Assembly: GCA_023053545.1 (NCBI GenBank)
Contig: JAKZAN010000007.1
Span: 9,610,001-9,674,000, forward strand
Direction of reading: 5' to 3'
DNA length: 64,000 bases
Source: Lepidurus packardi
Lineage: Eukaryota > Arthropoda > Branchiopoda > Notostraca > Triopsidae
Position 1 is the first letter of the stretch. Each line of letters starts with the position of its first letter. This document shows, piece by piece, positions 1-10,909 of this stretch. A program made the position numbers and the translations under genes. The notes below the pieces were generated by a model. The model saw only the letters and a program-made list of their open reading frames with translations. It did no database searches and was not told where the DNA came from.

Positions 1-470
1 CTTTCTTTTCTTAATGTTTTAATTTTTTTTCAATTTTTTTTTAAACAGAGCCAATACAGTTCTTATTTTCCTTTTTTATTATTTTCCTTTTTTTCACTTT
101 TTTAAAACAGCCAATACAGTTCGTACTTTCATTTTTACTAGTTTCATTCTTTCACTTTTATGAAAACAGAGCCAATGCAGTTCATACTTTCTTTATTTAA
201 TATTTTCATTTTTTTACGTTTTTAAAACAGAGCCAATACAGTTCGTACTTTCTTTATTTAATATTTTCATTTTTTTTCATTTTTTAAAAAACAGAGCCAA
301 TAGTTCTTACTTTCTTTTTTTAATATGTTAAATTTTTTTTTCACGTTTTTAAAACAGAGCCAATACAGTTCGTACTTTCTTTTTTTAATTTTGTCACTTT
401 TTGAAAACAGAGCCAGTACAGTTCTTACTTTCCTTTTTTAGTATTTTCATTTTTTTTTTCACTTTTTTAT
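1..470. repeat. Minisatellite, about 60 bp unit, about 8 copies
   Basis: Tandem units each carry a core ACAGAGCCAATACAGTTC followed by a T-rich tract. The core (ACAG) begins near 44, 107, 166, 227, 291, 354 and 407, a period of 53-64 bp. The window starts inside the array, so its full size is unknown. Confidence 0.9.
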
Positions 471-792
471 AGCTTGTGGATGAAATGGTGCGAAATGAGC
501 CTGAACCGTCTGGCCGTCAAAAGAGTCGCCAAGTTTCAACCGGACTGCCCCCAGAGTAGTGTTGTAGTGTGGCATAACGAAGTGTTTTAGAGCGGCTGAC
601 TTGCACCATTCGTGTTCTCGAGTTCATTGTGAGCAGACGCCGTTTCCCTTTCATCAATTTCGTTCGCTTCTTGACAGCGTGAGTGCTTCCAAACACAGTT
701 TTAAGAAAGACACTTCCCATCCTAGAACCCAAACCTTCTTTTCAAAGTTTCACTGTGTCCAAGTGATTGTCCTAAACCTACCCTTTCGGACC

Positions 793-922
793 CTGGAATT
801 GTCCCTACCACAACTTCATTGTTGGTTGCAACGCGTTCGAACATCCAAGCGATCGAACTGGAATTGTCCCTACCACAACTTCATTGTTGGTTGCAACGCG
901 TTCGAACATCCAAGCGATCGAG
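793..922. repeat. 65 bp direct tandem duplication
   Basis: Two almost identical 65 bp copies begin at 793 and 858, both starting CTGGAATTGTCCC. Because 65 is not a multiple of three, the copy shifts any reading frame that crosses it, which argues against a simple coding exon here. Confidence 0.9.
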
Positions 923-1011
923 CTTGAGCAACTCTTCACAAGGTGAGGCTGGGTTTTAAGTACAAGGAAACACTTTGCGGTGCATTGTCATGCACTAATG
1001 TTGACTTTTCA

Positions 1012-1104
1012 AGGATTCAAACATACGTGTGGGAAGCTCCCAACGGTATCTTGGATCTCGACGGCGATAAGAATGTCAATTTGTCAACCGTGAATCACTT
1101 GTAA
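1012..1104 (+). other. Possible exon of an unknown gene (weak)
   Basis: A short open stretch follows a plausible acceptor (TTTTCAAG) and a plausible donor (CAAG/GTGAGG) about 70 bp upstream. It reads as an acidic segment with an LDLDGDKNV core that resembles a calcium-binding loop, and ends at TAA around 1102. CTT/GTAAGG at the same place could instead be a donor. The upstream exon would have to cross the frame-shifting 65 bp duplication. I do not recognise the product. Confidence 0.15.
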
Positions 1105-2674
1105 GGGGGGTTGTGTGACGTACTTGGTTACTACAACGTTTATTACAAAGGTTGTTCAGGTTTTACATTGAGTAATGGTTGGGACAGTATGCAACATTTG
1201 GCTGCGTACTGTACTGAGCGAGTTTGAAAGCTTGCGGTGAGGGAAAGTGGTTCCGGTTGTGGTTTTCACTTTTATTTTTGATTTAGAAATAACAAATTGA
1301 AGAATTGTGACAAAAAAAAGTGGGGGCGGACACAACTAGTGCTGCTTTTATAGTCGCTGACTCGGTCGGATCATAACGATTTGGGGAGGATTTTATACAT
1401 TTTATATAGTTTATCTATTTTATATAGAACGATTTTTTATATTTTTTATATTTCAGCCAATCGTAAATCGGCCTTGGCTTAAAAGCCCTAGGTTTTTTTT
1501 TTTATTTATTTAACCCGCGTAGGCTGACGCCTGTTGCGGTGAACGGTCGAATTTGTACATCAACGCAGTACACAATAAACACTAAAGCCCTAGGTTAATA
1601 GACACACTACTGAAGCCGGACGTTGGAATAGAACGAAAAGGACATCCGTGATGCCACATTGAGATAAAACAGACCCGATCATCCTTCTCTATCGCTTAAA
1701 AGCATTATTTCAACTTTGGGGGGGGAAACTAGATAATGAAAACGTGGCGTTTTTTTATTTTCCATTTGCTTGTTTTATTTAGTTTATTGGGTTGAGTTAT
1801 TTTTAAAGATTTTTTGAGCATGAGTGTTCAAACTCGTAAAAAGGAGCATCACTTGCCAGTTTGGGGGAGATCGGGAGATGGGAAGATGAGGTTTTTAAAA
1901 AAAAAAAGACTTCGAGGAAGTTGGGTTTTCATAACTGGTTTGACGGGTTTGGGACGGTCTCTGCTCTCCGGCATCTTCAACCCTTTGAGCAACACTTTAC
2001 CCTTGATAACTTGAGCGTTTTAAGACACAACATCGCAAAGCTGCCAATATGCTCCTTTTCCGCGGTATTTACAAGGCTAGACCCATAAAAAGTTCACTTT
2101 CTTCGATCTAAAATAACTCAAATTGGATTTTGGAGTTTTGCATTTACAGAGATAGGTTTAACTTAGCTTAACTTAACCCGTTTACTATTGTAGAATTTTC
2201 TAGTAATTATCAGGATTTTCTAGAGTTTCTAGAGAAAAAATGCTTCTAGAGTTTCTAGCAATGTGTTCGAATTATTCGGCGTTTTTTAGGAATTTTATTT
2301 TTGAATTGGCACAGAAAATGGGCGTGTTAAGATGGTAATAGGGGCGGTGATTCTTTAGCTGTCATATGTAGGAATGGAATAAGGGATTCATGTGGAATAA
2401 GGTCAACGCCTAGGTTTGAAATAAATAAAAAGAGTTTTAAATAAAATAAAAAGGCATTCCAAAGGCTTTGGATGTTTTAAGACTAAAAATAGAATCCAAA
2501 AAGGAAAACTGAATCTGCATCAAAATGTTCTTTGACTTTGTTGTATGCTCATGTTCGTTTTTTTGTCACTTTCTAGTTTGGGAATATCAATAAAAAGGAC
2601 CACCAAAAGACTCTTTGCAGACCCAGCTTTGGATCCACGGTTTTAATTAGAAAATAAAAAAAAGAAGAATTGAA
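1105..2674. other. No gene seen upstream of GST
   Basis: AT-rich sequence with homopolymer tracts and only short ORFs. It must hold the GST promoter and 5' UTR, but no core promoter element could be picked with confidence. Short TTTTATAT-rich words near 1390-1450 and repeated TCTAGAGTTTCTAG words near 2210-2265 are the only visible structure. Confidence 0.5.
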
Positions 2675-5600
2675 ATGGGTTGGACGTCCGCTATTGAGTT
2701 CATTTATATGCCAGCTTCGCCACCTTGCCGAGCAGTGCTCATGTGTTTCAGAGGCTTGGGATTGGAAGTGGAGCTCCGCAAGATTGACATGTACAACAAA
2801 GCTGAACATAAACAGCCATGGTTTGTTAAGGTAATTCACAACAATAGTCTTTTGAACTCATTTTTTCTTCCCAAGAACTGTGCAAAGCGAGCCAAGAAAA
2901 TATCCTGCCCAACTCGCAACAATGAATGCATAACAATGAAAGAAAACCTTATTTCCTAACAAGGGCCAACAATGTATTTTTGGTTTAGAATGGTTAAAGC
3001 AAGGGAAGTCCGTAGTTTGCAACAATTCAAAACAATATTGTTTATCAACAATGAAGACCCTTATCAGTCAACAATGTAGTTTTGGTTTAGAATTGTTGAA
3101 GCAATGAAAGTCCGAAGTTTGCAAACAATTGAAAACAATAGTGTTTATCAACAATGAAAACCCTTATCAGTCAACAATGTATTTTGGTTTAGAATGGTTA
3201 AAGCAAGGGGAGTCCGTAGTTTGCAAACAATTGAAAACAATATTGTTGATCAACAATGAAGATCCGTATCAGTCAACAATGAACATAATGAAACCCGTTG
3301 GTAAACAACAAGCTGCAATGAACATGCTTATCAACCAGGAAGTTGTCAACTGTCAACAATGAACAATAATGAGAATGGTTTGTGAACCAGAAATGTCAAA
3401 TAAGATACCTCGATCGGTCAACAATGAAAACGGCCTAAACGAACGCTTTGGGTTCATCTGACGAGCATAAAGTGACTTGTCATTGTTGAACAATGACCAT
3501 TATTGAAGCCGAATAACGACAAGGCTAACTTTCATTGTTACCAAAGCCAAAAGCCAGACTTGAATGTTCATTACAAATTCATTGTTTGAACTTGACTTTT
3601 TCAGTGTTGGGTTTACATCCTTGTTTCTCTTAGTGTTTCTTTCGGTTACCTTAAATCATCACAACAATACTATTCAAGCCATTTCATTCCTTTCCGCGTG
3701 CACAGTCAACATTCTATCTCCACTTCCAAGTTGTAAAATCTATCAACAACGGAAGTCCTCCAACCTAAACAACGGAAGTTTGAAAATCTCCCAACAATGA
3801 AAGTTCTCAGTGGCACCCAGACTTAACATTGTAAAAATACTATAAACAACGAACGCTTTCAAGCCCAGTTTACCACATAAATAGAACTCCCAACATTGCG
3901 AATTACGTTCACTTAACTTCCTTCTTCCTGTTTCATTGTTGTCAAACCCCTTCAACTTCCTATATTCAACTTCAACTATCAAGCGTCAAACACCTTACCG
4001 AAGCCTATTGTTGCACTCTTGCCTTATTGCAAAACTATTATTCCTCAACTATCAATGATTCAATTAACTTTGCACTGTAAGCGTCAAACACCTTACCGAA
4101 GCCTATTGTTGCACTCTTACCTTATTGCAACTTTGGCTGAGTAAGCACGCTCCAACACTACCATTACGGCAAAACTATTATTCCTCAACTATCAATGATT
4201 CAATGAACTGCAAGTGCATTTAAGTGCAATGAACTTCATGATCCAAGTTTGCATTTGCACTAACTTTAAAATGTGCATTAAACACTAAACATGAACCATT
4301 TCTATTTACATGGTATCTTACACTGTTTCTATTTACATTGCAGCTTGTACCTTGAATTGAACAAAAAGGTCCGATTCATCTACTAAATCCAAGTTCCTTT
4401 ATTGTCTTATACAGCTGAACCCTCAACACACAGTCCCGACCATTGACGACGGTGGATTCATCCTCTGGGAAAGGTAAAAATCTTGTCTGTCTCTCTCACT
4501 CTTTCTCCTCCGGGTTCATCATTGTTTGTATTTCAAACCCATCCGTTCGTTTATTATTCTTATGATTATTCTGCTTCAAATCCCCCAAACTTTTCCCCCG
4601 CGAAACCTCCATCCCAAGTGTTATTCTCATGGATCTGTCTTTTCCGCTTGACTGCCGAACAAGGGCAAATTAATAAGTGAGACCCCGGCAATCCAGAGGA
4701 AACGACAGATTCCCTAAGAAACATAAGCAGCGGTGTCTTTGAACTGAAAAAGATATCAACAACAATTGAATACCTCGATCCTTTCTCCTTCCAACCTTAT
4801 TAGAATCCTATAATCCATTCCTCCCAATAACAAGCATTGAAATCGAGCCAAACACTTTTCCAAAGGATTCTAACTTCGAAGATGCTAATCTGCAACTACA
4901 ACTACACGTCTAATACCCTCAATTTCCTTAACTAGCCCACCTGGGGTCCTCTCTTGCTCATCATTTCAGCTTTGAGGCTCCAATCCCCGCGCTTCCATCT
5001 CTTTCACACTCTGGCTTGTTTCCTCACTTGCCAAACAAGGTGGAGGAAACATGCCCTCATCTGCATAGGCTAATTTATTTCCTATAACCTGAGGCCCGAG
5101 TCTGCCTGGCTGTAAAAACCAGGGCGTGGATGCCAAAGTGCCCAGGTACTCACTCCACCCTTAATAATTCCACATCTATTCTAATTACAACGCCCTTCTT
5201 TGGTACCTGCTTGTATACTTGAAACGAAACTCGGCATCAGTCAACCCCAAATCCCTCCAACTTTTCATCCACTCCGAAAGTCTTTCTTGTATCCCGCTAG
5301 GAAATGCTAATGAGACTAAAGAACGCAGTTCGAATTTGCATAAGAATGAAAGGGGCAAGGTCGAAGAGTAGGAAATGAAAAAGCTCAACTCATTCAAAGC
5401 GTTAGAGACAGGTTCAAGAAGAAACTTGTTGAGTCATAACACCGCCGAGTGTCATTCGAGAGCAGTTTTTCGTCACTCTGGGTGGTGGCTCGGGTACGTG
5501 GCTGGTGGTACTGTACATGAAAGGCGGTCGGATGACAACTTCAAAGCGCTGAGCTAATGAGCAAGGGATGCCAAGAAGCTGTCGACTCATCCACTCGTCC

Positions 5601-8600
5601 ACTCTGACCAAACACGCCAAGTCCGTCGAGTTTCGTACAGTACGGCGTACGTCACCGATCAGCTTCGGCTGCACTAGGAGTATTCGAGGTTCGCACGCAA
5701 TGCTAAGCCAAATAAGGGCCGTATGCTGGATCTTTCACGCCCGTGCTAATGACATCCCAAACTACGCTGTGGCCTTATAAAGCGTTGAAACATTAAGAAC
5801 GAATCCCAAAGAAAGTATAGAGGAACTTGATAAAAAAAAAAGTTGTGGCTGGTGGTATGATGCAATGAACTTGAGAGAACTATGAGAGAAAACACCCTTC
5901 GAACCGAACAAAAAGAAGTCGTGTTGTTTGTTGGGCAACACAACTTTTGAGACGCCCATCAGCACGAGATGACTAATAGTGGACAATGGGATTCTTGGTA
6001 TTTTTTTCTTCAGTTTTTAAGAAGGGGAATATTTACTTGGTCCATTACAGCTTGAACGAAAGGATGTCTGAGTTGGATCTTTTCTTGAGTTAGACCTTGT
6101 CTTTCCTTAGGATTCGCAATAAAACTGCGTAATAAAATTGCGTAATGAATTGCGTAAAAAATTGACAAAGGCACTCGGCGAGTGCGCACTAGAGTGCACT
6201 AGTGCTGCACCGGGAGCGAGCCAGTGCAACACCAGAGTGCACTAGTCAATTATTTTATCCGATATCGAAACATTAGAGTATGTTCCTTCTATTTCTTCTT
6301 TTAGTTTACTTCTGAAGAGCCTCTTAACATTCTTTAACCGCCTTTAGCTTCTCTTTAGCCTTCTTAGGTTGCGTTTTAAGTTTCGGGTTTAAATAAAAGA
6401 AGAGTTTGGGTGGTCTTGGAGGCTTTTTTTGGAATCGTTCGAGGGTTTTGAAGAGATTAATGCGTTGAAGGATATTCGTGGCTGGCCACACTCCTAGTTT
6501 TTGCTTGTAAACTCTCAAGTTTTGTCTCGCGTGCTCATTGCGTCAGCGCGAGGGAGAACAAAAAACCCGGATACGAATGGGCAAAGATTTTAAAGTTGTA
6601 TAGAGTGTCAACTTTTCATTGTTGGCCGGGTTGTAAAACCCTTAATAAAACGACGACTTCTGCGCTCTATACTTAGCTTTAGGATGCTGTATAACAAGTT
6701 TGACGAGTGACGAACCAACAACGAAAATTTGCTCCTGTATTTCATTGTTGAAGTGCGCCCAACCTCTTCAGGCCCATCTCAAACGTCTCTTTAGTGGAGC
6801 CAAAGTCTAATTCTAGTCCAAGCCCTTAGGCAATGCCGTCCATGAGAAATGTACCATTTTCCTCCTCTAATTCTCTCTATTGCTGAAATGATGTCAACTG
6901 GAGACAAACTTAACCCTCAGGCAATACTTCTCAATCCAACCAATTCTAATTCAAACTAATACAGACACTAGGTAGATTCAAACTAAGATGAGCAATGTAC
7001 CATTTTCCTGTAATTCTCTCTATTGCTGAAATGATGTCAATTGGGGACAAACTTGACGCTCAGGCAATACTTCTCAATCCAACCAATTCTAATTCAAACT
7101 AATACAGACACTATGTAGATTCAAACTAACATGAGCAATGTACCATTTTCCTCCTCTAATTCTCTCTATTGCTGAAATGATGTCAATTGGAGACAATGAT
7201 GTCAATTGGAAACTTGACGCTCAGGCAATACTTCTCAATCCAACCAATTCTAATTCAAACTAATACAGACACTAGGTAGATTCAAACTAACATGAGCAAT
7301 GTACCATTTTCCTGTAATTCTCTCTATTGCTGAAATGATGTCAATTGGGGACAAAGTTGACGCTCAGGCAATACTTCTCAATCCCACCAATTCTAATTCA
7401 AACTAATGCAGACACTAGGTAGATTCAAACTAACATGAGCAATGTACCATTTTCCTGTAACTCTCTCTATTGCTGAAATGATGTCAATTGGGGACAAAGT
7501 TAACCCTCAGGCAATACTTCTCAATCCAACCAATTCTAATTCAAACTAATGCAGACACTAGGTAGATTCAAACTAACATGAGCAATGTACCATTTTCCTC
7601 CTCTAATTCTCTCTACTGCTGAAATGATGTCAACTGGAGACAAACTTAACCCTCAGGCAATACTTCTCAACTCAACCAATTCTAATTCAAACTAATACAG
7701 ACACTAGGTAGATTCAAACTAACATGAGCAATGTACCATTTTCCTCCTCTAATTCTCTCTATTGCTGAAATGATGTCAATTGGAGACAATGATGTCAATT
7801 GGAAACTTGACGCTCAGGCAATACTTCTCAATCCAACCAATTCTAATTCAAACTAATGCAGACACTAGGTAGATTCAAACTAACATGAGAAATGTACCAT
7901 TTTCCTCCTCTAATTCTCTCTATTGCTGAAATCATGTCAATTGGGGACAAACTTAGCTCTCAGGCAATACTTCCCAACCCAACCAATTCTAATTCAAACT
8001 AATAGAGACACTAGGTAGATTCAAACTAATGCAAAACACTGAACCAAAATGGAGGTTCCAATTTGGTCCAAAGTCACCCAAGTAGAACTACCGAATTTAT
8101 AGCAGAAATGGCGGTTCCAAATGTCGAAGGGAAATTAATAGTCCCAGTCATCGTTGATGCAGTCAGAGCAAATACATCGCCGAACCCCCCCAATGATGCC
8201 ATATCCGTGTTTGAGAGAAATTTCCATAACATTACATCACTGTCTTGCTCATCATATCCTCCTCCTCGTTTAATTTAACGCTTAGCTACGCTGTTGCTTC
8301 ACGATGAACTCACAAAAGATGCCTAACTCCCCGGGGTGGCCCTTTTTTCTGTGTTTCTCCTCTTCTTTGTCATCTAGTCGTGCCATCATGGCTTACCTCG
8401 TGAATAAGTACGCCGCCGATGACAGTCTGTACCCGAAGGATCCGGAAAAACGCGCCCTCGTGGATCGAATGCTGTACTTTGACATTGGCACTCTCTACAA
8501 ATGCATGAGCGACTACTTTGTAAGTGTCTATTCGTACTTGTGATTCAAACTTTTCCTTTTTCAACTTGACTTTTCAAGCACCCCGAGCAGACACAGCTAT

Positions 8601-9315
8601 CAATCCTTTTGAAAATATTCAAAGGAAAAGATATTATTATTTTTTTTTTACTGTGTTTTCTTCTATTTATTTCTTATTTGACTGTGTTTAACCTTTTGAC
8701 TTATTATCATTACTTATTATTATTTTTTACTTATTTATATTTATTATCGCTTCTCGGCCTTTTGGCTAAGATCAAAGTGTAGTATCTGTTCTTATCAGCT
8801 TAATTTATTATCATTACTTATTATTATTATTTCTTTATTTTTTACTTACTTTACATCCTTTTTAATTATTATTTACACAGCTATCAATCGTTTTGAACAT
8901 ATTAAAAGGAAAGGAAAAGATTTTTTTTTACTGTGTTTTCTTCTAGTTATTTCTTATATGACTGTGTTTGCATCGTTTTTAATTATTATTTTCTTAACAG
9001 CAACCTCAATTATTTTTGGGCGAGTCGGGAGATCCCCAGAAGGCCAACGCTCTGAAACAAAGTTTGGACTATTTGGACGGCTTTTTGGAAGAAACTCCGT
9101 ACGCAGCAGGAGAAGAGCTCACCATCGCAGATTTTGCTTTATTGAGCTCCGTCACCCATTTGGAGGGCTTGAATTACGGCATCAAAGCGTACTCCTATGT
9201 GCAAGCCTGGGTGGAAAAGCTCAAGCGCGAATTGCCGTACTATGAAGCATGCAATGCCGAAGGTTTGGCTCTGTTCCGAGAGTGGGCCAAAGGCCGAATG
9301 CCTTCCTTGAAATAA
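2675..9315 (+). CDS. Glutathione S-transferase, delta/epsilon class (4 exons)
   Basis: Predicted cytosolic GST that conjugates glutathione to electrophiles; 223 residues, normal for the class. Exons: 2675-2830, 4415-4473, 8378-8519, 9001-9315, all bounded by GT-AG with consistent phases. The N-terminal thioredoxin-like domain has YMPASPPCR (residues 11-19), where delta GSTs have YxPGSxPCR with the catalytic Ser, here probably Ser15. Exon 2 encodes [15 protein letters not shown], the cis-Pro glutathione-binding loop, and the exon 2/3 junction restores WESRAI. The C-terminal helical domain carries [19 protein letters not shown] and the TIADFALL N-capping box. The start has a good context (GAAATGG). 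Intron 1 holds a SOX-like motif cluster, intron 2 an 8-copy minisatellite and intron 3 a U2 snRNA fragment. Class assignment is firm; delta versus epsilon is not. Confidence 0.93.
2919..3945. promoter_or_regulatory. Cluster of AACAATG/CATTGTT motifs (SOX-type) in GST intron 1
   Basis: I count 17 exact AACAATG or CATTGTT heptamers in about 1.03 kb, including a perfect palindrome CATTGTTGAACAATG near 3481. AACAATG fits the SOX/HMG-box consensus WWCAAWG. Some of the density comes from a 102 bp tandem repeat (2968-3274), but at least half lie outside it. Regulatory function is inference. Confidence 0.35.
2968..3274. repeat. 102 bp tandem repeat, 3 copies
   Basis: Copies begin at 2968, 3070 and 3173. 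Each contains a TTTTGGTTTAGAAT segment, a GTCCG(T/A)AGTTTGC segment and AACAATG motifs. It lies in GST intron 1. Confidence 0.85.
3979..4210. repeat. About 99 bp direct duplication in GST intron 1
   Basis: CAAGCGTCAAACACCTTACC and the following sequence occur near 3980 and again near 4079. The segment CTATTATTCCTCAACTATC also recurs near 4036 and 4173. Nothing coding is visible. Confidence 0.75.
6173..6246. repeat. Dispersed GTGCAC/AGTGCTGCAC element, copy 1
   Basis: A short GC-richer patch built from overlapping, partly palindromic words (GTGCACTAG, AGTGCTGCACC, AGTGCAACACC). The same word set recurs near 9.86-10.16, 12.97-13.56, 32.40-32.48 and 36.15-36.23 kb. Confidence 0.6.
6842..8030. 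repeat. Minisatellite in GST intron 2, 143-161 bp unit, 8 copies
   Basis: Unit starts (ATGAG[A/C]AATGTACC) lie at 6842, 6988, 7131, 7292, 7435, 7578, 7724 and 7885. Unit lengths are 146, 143, 161, 143, 143, 146, 161 and about 146. The two 161 bp units share an internal duplication of GACAATGATGTCAATTGG, four units apart, pointing to block-wise amplification. Confidence 0.95.
8590..8969. repeat. Direct repeats flanking the U2 fragment in GST intron 3
   Basis: About 95 bp beginning CAGCTATCAATC at about 8595-8690 recurs, diverged, at about 8878-8969 (shared blocks AGGAAAAGAT, TTTACTGTGTTTTCTTCTA, GACTGTGTTT). Between them a second pair of AT-rich repeats (TTATTATCATTACTTATTATT) sits at about 8701 and 8806, on either side of the U2 fragment. 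Confidence 0.7.
8746..8804 (+). pseudogene. U2 snRNA 5'-end fragment (about 59 nt)
   Basis: Starts ATCGCTTCTCGGCC and runs through stem-loop I and the branch-point recognition sequence (core GTAGTATCTGTTC) to about TCAGCTTAAT, where similarity to U2 stops abruptly. An ATCAAAGTGTAG variant matches arthropod rather than vertebrate U2. The Sm site and stem-loops III-IV are absent and no PSE-like promoter is evident, so it is most likely a truncated insertion or a snRNA-headed SINE-like remnant, not a working gene. Confidence 0.85.
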
Positions 9316-9856
9316 GATATGGAACCCTGCTTACGATCTGAAACTGAACTACAAGAAGGGAAGAGAGAGAGAGAAAAAAAAGAATAGATTTACAACAAAA
9401 GTATTGTTCTTATCCTACGTGTGTTTTCCTTTTCCTTCCCGAGTCCTAGAATGTTTAAGCTGTGTAAATAGAGCCCCACAATGTACGTGATTGCGTATCA
9501 CTTTACATTGGCTGGTACCTATTTTTTTTTTCATTTCGACGCACAAAGAACAAAAAAAAAGGTGAATAAGGAATTGCCTTATTATTCGGAAACGAGCGTC
9601 CTTTTTTTGTGGCTCTGCTGTACCCCAAAGATACTGTTGCATGTGCTCAAATTACCGCGTATTTGCCCCTTTATTGATGCTAGTGGTTCAATTGTAATTA
9701 GTAAAGTTCGCTAATAGTTTAATTAATACACAAAGACGCAAAACGCAGTCCGAGGATTCTTATTTTGCAGATTTTCTCATCATTAGCAATCTGGATTACC
9801 ATTAGACCGTACTCAACGCTGAAATTCCGCAAAATGTCTCTCGAGGTTCAAAAGCT
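9316..9856. other. GST 3' UTR and spacer
   Basis: AT-rich sequence after the GST stop codon, with (GA)n near 9362-9373. No canonical AATAAA was picked out and no gene is visible. Confidence 0.5.
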
Positions 9857-10160
9857 GCACTCAGCCAGTGCTGCACCAGGGTGCACCAGTGCAGCACCGG
9901 AGCGTGCCAGTGCTGCCCTGAAATAGTTCTAGTGCAACTTGGAGAAAGTTTACAGAAAACCTTGACGTTCCTTAAAATTTCGCTTAAGGATCAAAGTTGC
10001 ACTCGATCCGTACTGCACCGGAGCGTACTGGATCTACCCTGGAGTCCACTAGTGTGCACTACTAACCAGCAATCAGTTCACTAATGCTGCACTAGAGTGC
10101 ACTACTACTGTCCTGAAGTAGTTGCAGTGCAACTTAGTGAAAGTTACAGATTAGAAGTGC
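9857..10160. repeat. Dispersed GTGCAC/AGTGCTGCAC element, copies 2-3
   Basis: Two patches of the TGCACCAG/AGTGCTGCAC word set (about 9857-9940 and 10008-10160). Each is linked to similar flanks (CTTGGAGAAAGTTTACAGA and CTTAGTGAAAGTTACAGA), which suggests an old tandem duplication of about 200 bp. Confidence 0.6.
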
Positions 10161-10464
10161 GTACTGAGTGCAGTTCGGAACCTTGCGCGCTTCTGAAATT
10201 CCTCATTTCATCATCTTTGATCTTCTTGAAAATCTTACATCTATTACTGAACCATACTGACACAGAGAGCTGGACCGTCTGATGGGAGGGTTGGAAAGGT
10301 CAGAAACTTGAATGTCACGCGATGACACGTCGCAAAAAGCGGCAAAGAAACTCAGTTGATCCAGTCGAGCGCCAAAAACCACAGCTTCCACCACTCAACG
10401 AGATCTAGTTAAGACGAGACTGACAGGTCCGCCAGTTCCTGGTATTTTTTCGGGTGGGGGGTAC

Positions 10465-10626
10465 TGTGATGACTACGAGGTTACCCCAGATCAACTAGCT
10501 CCTTTGGCCGTTCCCCACTGTCGTCACTAAGTTAAATAAACAAACTCGCCGCAGATCTTTAGCAACCCCTTATCACGCTTCCGTCCCCCGCAAAAGTGAC
10601 TCCTCCGTCTCCAAGTCATCACGACA
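10465..10626 (+). mobile_element. Possible LTR-like remnant (weak)
   Basis: The segment begins TGTGATGAC directly after a purine-rich tract (GGGTGGGGGGTAC) and ends near GTCATCACGACA, giving roughly inverted termini, with AATAAA inside at about 10534. This layout resembles a polypurine tract plus short LTR. No partner LTR or pol sequence was found beside it, so it may be chance. Confidence 0.25.
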
Positions 10627-10909
10627 CAACAACTCTTCTTGTTTACCAATATCTTATCCAATACGAAAAAATTTTCCAAGAAAACTTATTGCCAAAGAAA
10701 CCTGAAAGCATTCTCCTGTTCCTTTATATCTCGGTTCCTTTAGATAAAAAAACAAAAAATAATCCAAACCATCCACAGCCTGGGTCCCCAACTGAGATTG
10801 TGGATCATGTGACGCCACATTATGAAACCTTACTGTTGTGTCTATACTTAAAAGCAACTCAATGTAAGTCTGCAACGTTCAGTTTCTTTCCTTCCACCTC
10901 AAGAAGAAC

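Noticed and set aside
601..927. 108-codon ORF near the left end
   Set aside because: It reads through two copies of a 65 bp repeat and has no recognisable features.
6842..8030. Evenly spaced repeats as a CRISPR array
   Set aside because: The units are contiguous near-identical repeats with no variable spacers, in a spliced eukaryotic gene.
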